The notes: generated from the letters alone by a model not told the origin. Shown: positions 46,187 to 54,477, counted from the first letter of the stretch. The stretch: DNA of 64,000 nt from Shewanella algae (GCF_009183365.2 NZ_CP068230.1:2137001-2201000); one strand, 5' to 3'. Translations and numbers: made by a program.

Positions 46187-47374
46187 ATGTCTTTGTCTGA
46201 TGCTAAGTTACGCGCGATTCTTGGCAAACCATATCAGGGTAAACCCGAGCTTTCAGACCGTGATGGCCTTGGGGTACGCATCACACCTCAGGGCACTATA
46301 ACATGGCAGTGGCGTTTTCGCTGGCAAGGAAAGTCTTGTCGGTTATCTGTTGGCCGATATCCCGACTTAAAGGTTGCAGAAGCGAGGCAGCTGATTCCTG
46401 AAATCCGCAATGTATTGAGTAATGGTACAGACCCACGCCTTTACTGGAAACACCGAACTACCCAAGAAGGTATGCCTACACTGAAAGATATCTGTGAGGC
46501 ATTCTTGCAGCTACGGGCCCCAGGGTTAAAGCCGGGCACAGTTGCTATCTATCGTTCTGCGTTCAATGCTTATCTGTTCAACGCATTCCCCGGTAAACCA
46601 GTTGAAAGAATCACTATGAGTGAGTGGATCGATTTCTTCGACGGTATCGCCAAAACCAGCCGGGTAACTGCAGGCGCCATGCTCAAGCACGTAAAAGCAA
46701 TATGCAATTGGGCTATTCGCCGGCAGATGATCTCTAATCTTGATGTACTTCAACTGCGTGTATCTGATGTTGGTTCACCCTCCAAGGTAGGTGACAGGGT
46801 ACTTACCTTTCCCGAGTGCCATAAAATACTCGCTGAGTTAGATAAAAGCCGTGCAACTACTACAGTTATCAACTCGATAAAGGCTTGCTTGTACTCCGGG
46901 GCAAGGATCTCTGAGCTGTTGAAATCAAAGCGTGCCGATTATGATTTGGAGTCCATGGTCTGGACAGTACCTGCTGAAAATAGTAAAACTAATTTGCCTG
47001 TTCGCAGGCCAATCACGGAAGACTTACTGGCCATTCTGCAGCAGCAGTGGTCACTTTATCAGTCAGAGTGGAGTTTTCCGGCCCCTAATGAGCACAGAAA
47101 GCCCCTGGGGGTAGCATCGGTCAATAAGCTAGTGCGTGAGATACGTGCCAGAATGGATATTCCACACTGGCGCTTGCATGATTTCCGTCGCACTCTGTCT
47201 ACCAGGCTCAGTGAGGTAGGGGTATTGCCCCATGTAACCGAGAAAATGCTTGGCCATGTGCTCGGCGGGGTAATGGCGGTATATAACAAGCATGATTGGC
47301 TTGATGAACAGCGAACTGCTTATACGTTGTGGAATTCAAAATTATTAAATAACACCAGTGCAGGGACGATATGA
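46187..47374 (+). CDS. int: Prophage tyrosine integrase, DUF4102/P4 type
   Basis: This 395-residue tyrosine recombinase integrates and excises the prophage. The N-terminal DUF4102 arm-binding domain (SDRDGLGVRITPQGTITWQW, SVGRYPDLKVAEAR) is followed by a SAM-like core-binding domain (about 100-190). The catalytic domain has R about 239 (YSGARISELL), HDFRRTLSTRL (about 330), H in MLGHVLGG (about 356) and the nucleophile Tyr in AVYNKHDW (about 365). It points into the phage and overlaps the next gene by four bases. Confidence 0.93.
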   Translation: MSLSDAKLRAILGKPYQGKPELSDRDGLGVRITPQGTITWQWRFRWQGKSCRLSVGRYPDLKVAEARQLIPEIRNVLSNGTDPRLYWKHRTTQEGMPTLKDICEAFLQLRAPGLKPGTVAIYRSAFNAYLFNAFPGKPVERITMSEWIDFFDGIAKTSRVTAGAMLKHVKAICNWAIRRQMISNLDVLQLRVSDVGSPSKVGDRVLTFPECHKILAELDKSRATTTVINSIKACLYSGARISELLKSKRADYDLESMVWTVPAENSKTNLPVRRPITEDLLAILQQQWSLYQSEWSFPAPNEHRKPLGVASVNKLVREIRARMDIPHWRLHDFRRTLSTRLSEVGVLPHVTEKMLGHVLGGVMAVYNKHDWLDEQRTAYTLWNSKLLNNTSAGTI

Positions 47375-48594
47375 GAGCAACATTTCCATGGTTTTATAAA
47401 AAAACAGAGCAAGAGTTAAAAGAAATTTTTGATAAGGCTGTATTTGTTTTTGATACAAATATATTGCTAAACTTATACCGATATTCAAATGAAACCAAGA
47501 ATGATTTTTTAAACGTTATTAGAGGCCTGAGTGAACGTTGTTTTATGCCTAATAGAGTAGCGTTGGAATTCTTTAATGGTCGTTTGGGTGTCATTAACTC
47601 TCAGTTGGATTTATATGAAAAAGCAGTCGGGAAAATAAGAGAATTAAAAAGGGATATCGATCACTCAAAACAGCACCCTTTTGTTGGTGAGGATTTACAT
47701 AAGAGATCGAATGAACTATTTGAAGAGCTTTCAGAAGAGTTAAAGGCTGGGAAAGCTAAACATGCATCAAGAATCAATGTCGATGATATACTTGACGACG
47801 TATCAGATATCTTTGATGGTAAGGTTGGTCCGTCAAAGTCTGAAGATGAACTGAAAAAAATTACCACTGAAGCAGAGAATAGATTTAAGAATAAAACCCC
47901 CCCAGGATTTGAAGATGGATCTAAGGCCAAAGACTGCACTGCACTTCGTGATAAACTCCGTGCTTATGGTGATTACATCATCTGGGATGAAATTATGGAC
48001 TACGCGAAGAGTGAAGATGTTGATATTATCTTTGTTACTGATGATGTTAAAATAGATTGGTGGCATAAAAACAATAAGGATTTGATAGGCCCTAGAACGG
48101 AGTTGTTAGAAGAGTTTTTAATTCAAACAGGAAAGAAGTTTCATATGTATACTTCTGATCAGTTTTTCGACTTCGCTACAGACTATCTTAAATTGAATGT
48201 TAGTGATAAAAGTATTCATGAAGTGCAAGAGTTGACTTATACTGATTCACTCTTGAAAGATACCATAAGTGGTGAAGGTTCTACGCCTGAAATAAGTCAT
48301 CATTTGAGTGATTTCGAGGATTTTGTTAATTCAGGTGATGCGAATGCTCTAAATAGTTTTTTGATAAATAAGGATTTTGAATCTATTTGGGCATGGGTTA
48401 TGGAAGAAGAGAGAAGACAAATTCCTAGACTTGGTGATATTAGCGACAAAAGGTTGTCTTTACTTGATACAATTGCCGGTTTGTGCAGCAGGTTGAATGG
48501 TTTTTCAACTGAAGGACGTACAAGCATGAAATTTTTAATATTGCAGTATAAACTTTTTAAAGCTATTAATGAATATAAGCGGCATCAATTCTAA
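47371..48594 (+). CDS. PIN-like domain protein (PIN_8/DUF4935 type)
   Basis: This 407-residue AT-rich gene is coupled to int by an ATGA overlap. The N-terminal part has a PIN core: strand plus acidic FVFDTNILLNLYR (D28), VALEFFNG (E66), and later IIFVTDDVKIDWWHKNN (acidic pair about 223). A long charged helical insert lies at about 75-180. PIN folds are metal-dependent RNases. The C-terminal about 150 residues are mostly helical with no known motif. PIN_8 proteins are recurrent in mobile-element defence genes; a role in immunity or abortive infection is inference. Base composition unlike int suggests separate origin. Confidence 0.78.
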   Translation: MRATFPWFYKKTEQELKEIFDKAVFVFDTNILLNLYRYSNETKNDFLNVIRGLSERCFMPNRVALEFFNGRLGVINSQLDLYEKAVGKIRELKRDIDHSKQHPFVGEDLHKRSNELFEELSEELKAGKAKHASRINVDDILDDVSDIFDGKVGPSKSEDELKKITTEAENRFKNKTPPGFEDGSKAKDCTALRDKLRAYGDYIIWDEIMDYAKSEDVDIIFVTDDVKIDWWHKNNKDLIGPRTELLEEFLIQTGKKFHMYTSDQFFDFATDYLKLNVSDKSIHEVQELTYTDSLLKDTISGEGSTPEISHHLSDFEDFVNSGDANALNSFLINKDFESIWAWVMEEERRQIPRLGDISDKRLSLLDTIAGLCSRLNGFSTEGRTSMKFLILQYKLFKAINEYKRHQF

Positions 48595-48597
48595 AGT

Positions 48598-48636
48598 AAT
48601 GGGCAAGTCAGTATCTTCGCTACTGACTTGCCCATT
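48598..48636. terminator. Strong bidirectional terminator
   Basis: A perfect 16-bp stem (48598-48613 with 48621-48636) with a TCTTCGC loop separates the int-PIN unit (+) from the end of the leftward early operon (-). Confidence 0.85.
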
Positions 48637-48639
48637 TCC

Positions 48640-48861
48640 TTAAGCCGCCTCTTGCTCTCTGTCCCAAGCTTCCAGCTGCTTTCTCGAGTAAAACCTCCCG
48701 TTGTGAATAGGAGCGGGGAAACCAATTTTACGGCGCCAGTTCCACAGTGTTGTGGGGCTGGAAAGCCGGTAACGTTCCATTACCTCTTTGGTGGTTAAAA
48801 ACAGTTTCTCTTCTGTGTGCTGTATTACCAGTTGGGTTGTTTGCTGTTGCTCATTACTCAT
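48640..48861 (-). CDS. xis: Excisionase/AlpA-like HTH protein
   Basis: This 73-residue DNA-binding protein has a winged-helix excisionase-type motif: LFLTTKEVMERYRLSSPTTL, WNWRRKIGFPAP and NGRFYSRKQLEAWD. It is the last gene of the leftward operon, closest to the attachment end, as expected for an excisionase or recombination directionality factor. Overlaps the gene upstream by four bases. Confidence 0.75.
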   Translation of the reverse strand: MSNEQQQTTQLVIQHTEEKLFLTTKEVMERYRLSSPTTLWNWRRKIGFPAPIHNGRFYSRKQLEAWDREQEAA

Positions 48862-49115
48862 GCTGCCTTCCTCCTCAATTGATCCATTTGATGCAGGAAG
48901 CGGGCATAAGGGGCCGCCTCCTTTCGTTCTGCAATATCCAAGTAACTCGGCCGTTGCTCTTGCTGCTTGTTTGCCATGGCCACCGCCTCGGTACGTGAGC
49001 GGGTGATCCCCAAGCTTTGCAGGTGGCGCTTTACTCGATGAACAGGCAACTGCAGTTCAGCGGCTACTCGTTCAAAGCTCAGGCCGCGTTTGTAGAGTTC
49101 TGCTATCTGGTCCAT
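48858..49115 (-). CDS. Small HTH-like phage protein
   Basis: This 85-residue protein begins with a resolvase-like HTH segment, AELYKRGLSFERVAAELQLP and HRVKRHLQSLGI, then a helical basic end. It has an AAGGAG ribosome site before ATG 49115 and overlaps the excisionase-like gene (ATGA). Function unknown; probably DNA-binding. Confidence 0.65.
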   Translation of the reverse strand: MDQIAELYKRGLSFERVAAELQLPVHRVKRHLQSLGITRSRTEAVAMANKQQEQRPSYLDIAERKEAAPYARFLHQMDQLRRKAA

Positions 49116-49124
49116 ATAGTCTCC

Positions 49125-49772
49125 TTAAGCGGCTTTGTTGCCGGCAGTGAGTAATGGGATTGAGTGCTCAACTTCGTTACCCCATGCATGCCACCCTGGG
49201 TGATTTTGACGGGCGAACAACTCTACGCGCGGCAGATCACCCATCAGTTCAATAATGCGGTCTCTAGTGCAATCCGGTTTCCGTGAGTGCTCGCGTATCG
49301 GTTCGATAATGAGTTGCCGCACACCCTTGCCCTGACGCTTGGGCTTACCCCTAACAGCAATCAGGCAATCCTCAGTGTTGCCACGGGTCCAGTGCCCGAG
49401 GCCTATCTTGGTGGCGGCCATCAGCAACTGAAGCAGTTGTTCTTCCGGCATGGTTTGCAGGTCAATCTGGTTGACTCTAAATTCACGCTGCAGGTTGTTT
49501 AAAAAGCGTTTGTTCAGCTTTACCCAGGTGAATGCCTTCATGGTCTTAAGGGTGAACCCCCAAGCCTTTACCAGTTCCAGTGCTTCCAATGGCATGGCGG
49601 GAACGTGCCACATGAACAGGGTGCAATCAGCCGCCGCCATATCAGCAACCGGCATGGCCTTCATTTGCTCAAGGCTCATAACGTCATACTTACAGCTGGC
49701 GCCTCGGTTGCCGTTCTGGTTCTTGTCGTTGAACTGCCAGGCAGGGTCAGCATAGATAATTTGATAACTCAT
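49125..49772 (-). CDS. MT-A70-family adenine methyltransferase
   Basis: This 215-residue methyltransferase is of the MT-A70 type, phage class, acting on adenine N6 in DNA. The catalytic motif is IIYADPAWQFNDK (DPAW in place of DPPW, about 8-11). Later parts are CTLFMWHVPAMPLEALELVK, MKAFTWVKLN and HWTRGNTEDCLIAVRGKPKR. The start at 49772 has AAGGAGG upstream and overlaps the previous stop (ATGA). It could protect phage DNA from host restriction; the target site is unknown. Confidence 0.85.
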   Translation of the reverse strand: MSYQIIYADPAWQFNDKNQNGNRGASCKYDVMSLEQMKAMPVADMAAADCTLFMWHVPAMPLEALELVKAWGFTLKTMKAFTWVKLNKRFLNNLQREFRVNQIDLQTMPEEQLLQLLMAATKIGLGHWTRGNTEDCLIAVRGKPKRQGKGVRQLIIEPIREHSRKPDCTRDRIIELMGDLPRVELFARQNHPGWHAWGNEVEHSIPLLTAGNKAA

Positions 49773-50065
49773 CGAGCCGCCTCCTTGTTGGTTAACCCAC
49801 AACTATTCGTTGCTTTGTAGCCAAAGCGCTGCCAATCGATTTCCTTCACACGCTCGATGCGGGCGGCAACTTGTTCCATTGATTTCTGGTTAGTGCTGAG
49901 GTTGCCCGGGTCTATGCCATTAATCTTGGCGGCCACGCTGGCCGGGTGCCCCTTCACATAGTGATCCTGCAAGGCGCTGATCATTGGCTCTGATGTGATA
50001 TCGGTGAAGCTGATTAGCAGCTCAAAGCGCTCTTGGCTTTCCATGCCGGGGATGAGGTGTTTCAT
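49769..50065 (-). CDS. PapB-like small regulator
   Basis: This 98-residue protein has the layout of PapB/FocB-type DNA-binding proteins: ITSEPMISALQDHYVKGHPA, then AAKINGIDPGNLSTNQKSME. In fimbrial systems these bind AT-rich DNA; phage-borne members are of unknown role. AGGAG precedes its start. Third-from-last-but-one in the leftward operon, coupled to the methylase by ATGA. Confidence 0.6.
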   Translation of the reverse strand: MKHLIPGMESQERFELLISFTDITSEPMISALQDHYVKGHPASVAAKINGIDPGNLSTNQKSMEQVAARIERVKEIDWQRFGYKATNSCGLTNKEAAR

Positions 50066-50076
50066 TGCCGTTCTCC

Positions 50077-50328
50077 TTACGCCGCTTCAACCTGATCCGC
50101 TGCTGCCGCAGCGCGCTTTTTATCGAGGTATGCCGCCAGGTCGGTGAGGTTTACCAGCCAAGTGGCTTTCTGGCTTTCGCCCCCGCGGAACGCAGGCACC
50201 GGCAACAACCCGGCCTTGGCCTTTTTGGCTGCCGTGGTGGGGTTCATGCCAAAATACTTCTCGCAAATGGACTCCAGCGGGACAATGGCCGCGCTGTGCT
50301 CAGCCATCAGTAAAAACACAGTATTCAT
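50077..50328 (-). CDS. PrtN-like pyocin-activator family protein
   Basis: This 83-residue protein matches PrtN of Pseudomonas in plan: MNTVFLLMAEHSAAIVPLES, then CEKYFGMNPTTAAKKAKAGL and a GGESQKATWLVNLTDLAAYL end. PrtN activates pyocin genes; phage relatives may regulate late or lysis genes. ATG 50328 has AAGGAG and overlaps the stop of a 26-codon ORF upstream. Confidence 0.75.
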   Translation of the reverse strand: MNTVFLLMAEHSAAIVPLESICEKYFGMNPTTAAKKAKAGLLPVPAFRGGESQKATWLVNLTDLAAYLDKKRAAAAADQVEAA

Positions 50329-50405
50329 TGCGACTCCTTTTGTTGCTCCAGCGGCTTGAGTAGCACCCAACCCATTAAGGTTTTGAAGATGTGTTCGCCC
50401 TTCAT
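50325..50405 (-). CDS. 26-residue coupled small ORF
   Basis: A very short reading frame (MKGEHIFKTLMGWVLLKPLE plus QQKESQ) starts inside the stop of the zinc-ribbon-like gene (ATGA at 50402-50405) and ends inside the start of the PrtN-like gene (ATGA at 50325-50328). Both junctions are typical of coupled genes and the gap would otherwise be empty. The product has one hydrophobic stretch. Whether it is a protein or only a coupling leader is open. Confidence 0.45.
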   Translation of the reverse strand: MKGEHIFKTLMGWVLLKPLEQQKESQ

Positions 50406-50773
50406 GCCGCTGCCTCCTTGGTTAGCTCAATGCAGAGTAGGGTGGCTAACTGCTGTGGCGGTACTTGGATGGCCTCGGCCATTTCCAAAACAAAGGCCTC
50501 GCCTTGGAAGTCGCAGGTAATGCGGTTATCAAACCATTGAACCAATCCACCAAAGTAGGGATAGTCATCACATTCACTTGCTGTTAAATTCACATAACGT
50601 GATGTTTGCGCGAGTATTTCCCAACAGTTATGGCATGTTTTAAAACTGGCGGGTTCGCCGTTCCATACACCTGAGGTAAAGGCATATTGCTCGCCCTGGT
50701 TGATGGTGGTGTGGCACTCACAACATTGGTGCGGTTTACGGGCAGTGCGGGTGCGAGTTGATTGGCAGTCCAT
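50402..50773 (-). CDS. Zinc-ribbon-like phage protein
   Basis: This 123-residue protein has paired cysteines, HQCCECHTTI (about 15-24) and KTCHNCWEIL (about 45-54), which could bind one zinc. The rest has no motif. AGGAGG precedes ATG 50773. Unknown function; conserved layout suggests nucleic-acid or protein binding. Confidence 0.65.
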   Translation of the reverse strand: MDCQSTRTRTARKPHQCCECHTTINQGEQYAFTSGVWNGEPASFKTCHNCWEILAQTSRYVNLTASECDDYPYFGGLVQWFDNRITCDFQGEAFVLEMAEAIQVPPQQLATLLCIELTKEAAA

Positions 50774-50782
50774 GTCGGCCTC

Positions 50783-51109
50783 CTACGCAATAGCGTTGCT
50801 AAACAGCGGTGTGATAGCGGCAGCATGATGATGGCTGCGCCAGATAGTGGCTTGGTAGTTTTGGCTGTGTACCCGAAGGGCAAAGCTTTCACCAAGTTCG
50901 CCAGCGCAATCGACATATACCTGGTCGAACCGTTGGCTTGGATGGTGTTGGTAGAGGTAGCGCTCCAACTCTGCCACACGTTGCTTTACCCGTGGGCAGT
51001 CCATTGGATTGCTGTGCTTGGTCATCAAGCAGGCGAAGCGCAGTGACACTAACAAGCGGTGTTCGGCGCGTTCCTTCGCGGTGCTTGGGTTGGTGGTCAG
51101 AATTGGCAT
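50783..51109 (-). CDS. Hypothetical protein, first gene of the leftward operon
   Basis: This 108-residue protein has no recognised domain. It has a middle PRVKQRVAELERYLYQHHPS helix and a FALRVHSQNYQATIWRSHHH segment rich in His. GAGGACGGG precedes its ATG. As the promoter-proximal gene it should be made first after induction, where antitermination or anti-host functions are often found; function not known. Confidence 0.55.
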   Translation of the reverse strand: MPILTTNPSTAKERAEHRLLVSLRFACLMTKHSNPMDCPRVKQRVAELERYLYQHHPSQRFDQVYVDCAGELGESFALRVHSQNYQATIWRSHHHAAAITPLFSNAIA

Positions 51110-51142
51110 GGTCCCGTCCTCTGGTTAAGTGGTACGGGTTAA

Positions 51143-51181
51143 ATATAACCAAAGTAAACTACTTTGGTTAATTACTTTGGT
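51143..51181 (-). promoter_or_regulatory. Operator cluster of the leftward early operon
   Basis: AACCAAAGTA (51147-51156) and its exact inverse TACTTTGGTT (51160-51169) are three bases apart, and a further TACTTTGGT lies at 51173-51181. The 16-mer 51143-51158 is exactly the reverse complement of 54545-54560 at the Cro promoter. These are probably sites for the S24 repressor or Cro. Confidence 0.8.
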
Positions 51182-51319
51182 CATGTTTTGTAAGATGTCT
51201 TCAATCAGTATTCTCAATTTATTTCTGTTATTGTGAGCAACTGATGAAGCTTTCTGATTATGAAACATATAAAATCGATATAATTGATACGGTTATCTAT
51301 TCGACAATGGAGTTTTTAC

Positions 51320-52822
51320 GTGGCAAGGAATATTCAATCTTTATCTGTCAATTCAATCAAACTTGATCAGGAAAACGTCAGGTTTGGCGGTGATGTTGCC
51401 CAGAATCAGCGTGAAGCCCTAGATCTCATGATGGCTGATCCAGAAGATGCCAAGAAAATAGTTAAGCTTGCTGAGCACATAGCAAAATTTGGCCTGGATC
51501 CAACTGAATTACAGTTAGTTACACCAGATCCATCTGACGAAAGTAGTTATATCGTTCTTGAGGGAAATCGTAGACTGACCGCCCTTAAACTGCTACAAAA
51601 TCCAGATCTTGCGTCAGATAGTAAAATTGCCAAGTCAATTCAAGAAATTATCTCAGCCATAGAAAATCTTCAGCTCCCTTCAGAAGTAGAATGCAGTGTA
51701 GTACCAGACAGAAAAAGTGGTGATATTTGGATTGAACTCAAACACACCGGGCCAAACGGGGGCGTTGGTCGGGTAGGATGGGACAGCGACATTCGTGATG
51801 AGAGAAGAGCGCGGCTTACCGGCGTTGAGTCTATTGGTAGACAAATTAGAAACTTAGTTAAAGATAACAAACACATTTTTTCTGATGAGACTGTTAAAGG
51901 CGTTATGTATATTCCTGTTACTACACTTACGCGTTTATTCAGCTCAAAGCCTGCGCAGGAAGCCTTTATGCTTCAAGTAAAGAACCGGGTCCTTGAGCCA
52001 AATTTGGAACTACATTTTATTGCACCATCTGTTGATTTCGCAATAAACCTCTTTACTACACAAGGCTATAATGTAAATGATATACGGAATCATGATGATC
52101 GAGTGAAATTTATTGGTCATATTCCGCCTGAACTTTTACCAGTTCGACTAAAGGAAAAAGCAGCTTCAACCGAAGTTCCCAATGCTACAGATTCAGGTCA
52201 ATCACCAAATTCCGGAGGTACTAATTCTACGGGAAATGGAAATACCGCAGATGATAGTAGTAATGGCAACAACGATAACAATAACTCAGGGAACAATCGC
52301 GGCGGGAGCGGCGAAGACAATTCAAACAATCCTAAAATTAAAGCTAAGCCTTCGACTTTAATGAGGAAACACCTAATCCCATGGTCCCTCAAAATAACCA
52401 ACTCCAGAATTAACGAAATTTATCGTGAATTGAGACATTCTATAAATGTACATGAGTCGCCTAATGCAGCTGGAGTTATGTTTAGAGTGTTCCTTGAGCT
52501 CACATTAGATACCTTCATTTCTAATCAAAAAGCAGCAAATGATCAAGTATGTCGTGTTGATAATCACAAGCCAATTAAAGACGATGATAAGCTTTCAGTA
52601 AAATTAGTTGCTGTGGTGTCGAAGTTAGAGCAGCTTACTTTACTCGATAAGTCCCAAAGTCGAGCTATACGTAACAGAGCGACAGGCTCTAATGATAGTT
52701 CTATAGGTTCAATAGAACATCTCAACCAATTGGTACATAATCAGTTTTCGGCACCAATTCCAACGGAATTGAATAGTGTTGCTGAGACATATAAACCTCT
52801 TTTTGATACCATTTGGGGCTAG
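51320..52822 (+). CDS. ParB/Srx-like domain protein
   Basis: This 500-residue AT-rich gene has a ParB-like N-terminal fold: IKLDQENVRFGG, then KFGLDPTELQLV and the box SYIVLEGNRRLTALKLL (77-92), which parallels the ParB xGxRR nucleotide site. A Ser/Gly/Asn low-complexity linker (about 296-338) leads to a helical C-terminal domain (about 350-500). GTG 51320 with TGGAG upstream is the most likely start. Partition is unlikely because no parA or centromere is seen. It is followed 70 bases on by an adenine methylase, so a modification-linked nuclease or defence role is plausible but unproven. Confidence 0.7.
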   Translation: MARNIQSLSVNSIKLDQENVRFGGDVAQNQREALDLMMADPEDAKKIVKLAEHIAKFGLDPTELQLVTPDPSDESSYIVLEGNRRLTALKLLQNPDLASDSKIAKSIQEIISAIENLQLPSEVECSVVPDRKSGDIWIELKHTGPNGGVGRVGWDSDIRDERRARLTGVESIGRQIRNLVKDNKHIFSDETVKGVMYIPVTTLTRLFSSKPAQEAFMLQVKNRVLEPNLELHFIAPSVDFAINLFTTQGYNVNDIRNHDDRVKFIGHIPPELLPVRLKEKAASTEVPNATDSGQSPNSGGTNSTGNGNTADDSSNGNNDNNNSGNNRGGSGEDNSNNPKIKAKPSTLMRKHLIPWSLKITNSRINEIYRELRHSINVHESPNAAGVMFRVFLELTLDTFISNQKAANDQVCRVDNHKPIKDDDKLSVKLVAVVSKLEQLTLLDKSQSRAIRNRATGSNDSSIGSIEHLNQLVHNQFSAPIPTELNSVAETYKPLFDTIWG

Positions 52823-52892
52823 GCTTCAGTGCTGGCCATTACTTGTAGTTTATGTTTTCATATGCGGAAGGCTCAAAAAGATAGTTATTAAG

Positions 52893-53768
52893 ATGAAGAA
52901 ATTTGCAACTCCCTTGAGGTACCCTGGTGGTAAAGGAAAATTTTCTCAGTTTGTGAAGCAAGTCTTTGAAGCAAATGGGCTTTTAGATGGTCATTATTTG
53001 GAGCCATACGCTGGCGGTGCTGGAGTAGCGATTGAACTGTTGTTCAATGAGTACGCATCAAAAATTCACATTAATGACTATGACCCTGCAGTGTATGCCT
53101 TTTGGGTATCTGTTAAAGAGCACAATGATGATCTATGCAAACTGATCAGTGATACGCCAGTTACTATAGACAATTGGCATGTTCAGAAGAATGTGCTTGC
53201 GAATGTTGAGGAATACTCAACTTTAGATGTAGCGTTCGCGACATTTTTTCTTAATCGAACAAACCGTTCCGGCATCCTTAAGGCTGGTGTAATCGGCGGG
53301 AAAGAACAGTCTGGTAAATGGAAGTTGGATGTTCGCTACAACAAGAAAGATTTGATTAAGCGAATAGAGCTGATTGGTCGTTACAAAGAAAGAATATTTG
53401 TCTACAACATGGATGCTGTACAACTAGTTCGCGAGGTTGTTCCGACTTTGCCTAAAAAGACACTAATTTATCTTGATCCTCCATACTACGTTAAGGGCTC
53501 TGGGTTATACCGTAACTTCTACAATCATGATGATCATGTTGAAATAGCTGCAACAATGGCAAATGTCCGTCATCCTTGGATCGTTTCATACGATGATGTG
53601 CCTGAAATTAGAGAGATATATAAGGACTATCGTCAAGACTCATATTTTTTGAGTTATACGGCTCAGGAGAAAAGAAAGGGCTCAGAAGTGATGATATATG
53701 GCCCTGATGTCGAAATACCTTCCAAAGATTTTTTGCATAAGAATATGCCGCTAAAGCTAGCAGTCTAA
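52893..53768 (+). CDS. D12-class DNA adenine methylase (Dam-like)
   Basis: This 291-residue N6-adenine methyltransferase of the Dam (alpha, D12) class has the AdoMet motif LRYPGGKGKF (8-17), YLEPYAGGAGVAIELLF, and the catalytic YLDPPYYVKGSGLY (about 192-198). The target cannot be told from sequence, although the Dam class usually recognises GATC. Start at 52893 is set by homology; a longer frame overlaps the previous gene. AT-rich like its neighbour; both lie tail to tail with the repressor gene. Confidence 0.88.
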   Translation: MKKFATPLRYPGGKGKFSQFVKQVFEANGLLDGHYLEPYAGGAGVAIELLFNEYASKIHINDYDPAVYAFWVSVKEHNDDLCKLISDTPVTIDNWHVQKNVLANVEEYSTLDVAFATFFLNRTNRSGILKAGVIGGKEQSGKWKLDVRYNKKDLIKRIELIGRYKERIFVYNMDAVQLVREVVPTLPKKTLIYLDPPYYVKGSGLYRNFYNHDDHVEIAATMANVRHPWIVSYDDVPEIREIYKDYRQDSYFLSYTAQEKRKGSEVMIYGPDVEIPSKDFLHKNMPLKLAV

Positions 53769-53778
53769 ATTCAAAATC

Positions 53779-54477
53779 TTACAGCAGCACAGAATACCAA
53801 AACACGCGACCAATAACGGTAATCACTTTTACTTGGTCGCCACTATAACTCTCATCAGGGTATTCATCTTGATTGTAGCTGCGCAGGCGTAAGCCATTAC
53901 CGGGAAGGGTATAGAGCAGCTTAACCCGCAACATGCCATCGTGATTAATGGCATACATTTTCCCATCGACAATAGTTTTGTTGGCAGTATCAATACCGAC
54001 AGTGCTGCCGTTTGGCAAAACCGGTTCCATACTGTTACCCGAAACCTTCACACATACAGCAGCAGCTGGCTCCACGCCTTGACTACGCATGGTTAATTTA
54101 GAGAAGCGCAGTTTAGGACCGTGGTTTTCGATATCGGCCACAATGCCGTTGCCTGCTGCCAGTTTCACTTCAGTGAAGAACGGCACTTCAAGTTCGTCTT
54201 TGCCCAGCGGTGTTTTGTCATCCCAGACAGCAAACGAACCCGAATACTCTGAAATCTCATCATCTGCCCTTTGCTCAATACCATAAAGCAATCTTTCTGG
54301 TGAGCACTTTAGGGCGCGCGCAAGCTCCACAATCTTTGCGGAGGACTTTACCTTGCCTGATACCAACTTGTGAACCATTGGTTGAGAAATGCCAGAAAGC
54401 TCAGCCAGCTCCTTTTGAGAAATGCCAAGTTCTTTCATGCGCTGCACTACGTTAGTGCTGAGAGGATTCGTATTCAT
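53779..54477 (-). CDS. cI: S24 (LexA/CI-like) phage repressor
   Basis: This 232-residue repressor keeps lysogeny and should self-cleave on DNA damage. The N-terminal XRE HTH (about 9-65: LGISQKELAELSGISQPMVH) is followed by an S24 peptidase domain. The cleavage bond is Ala108-Gly109 in KLAAGNG, nucleophile S149 in GNSMEP and general base K186 in MLRVKLL. Divergent from the Cro-like gene across 117 bp. Confidence 0.93.
   Translation of the reverse strand: MNTNPLSTNVVQRMKELGISQKELAELSGISQPMVHKLVSGKVKSSAKIVELARALKCSPERLLYGIEQRADDEISEYSGSFAVWDDKTPLGKDELEVPFFTEVKLAAGNGIVADIENHGPKLRFSKLTMRSQGVEPAAAVCVKVSGNSMEPVLPNGSTVGIDTANKTIVDGKMYAINHDGMLRVKLLYTLPGNGLRLRSYNQDEYPDESYSGDQVKVITVIGRVFWYSVLL

Noticed and set aside
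51320..52822. Plasmid partition protein ParB
   Set aside because: No ParA gene or parS-like repeat is nearby and the element is an integrated phage; only the N-terminal box is ParB-like.
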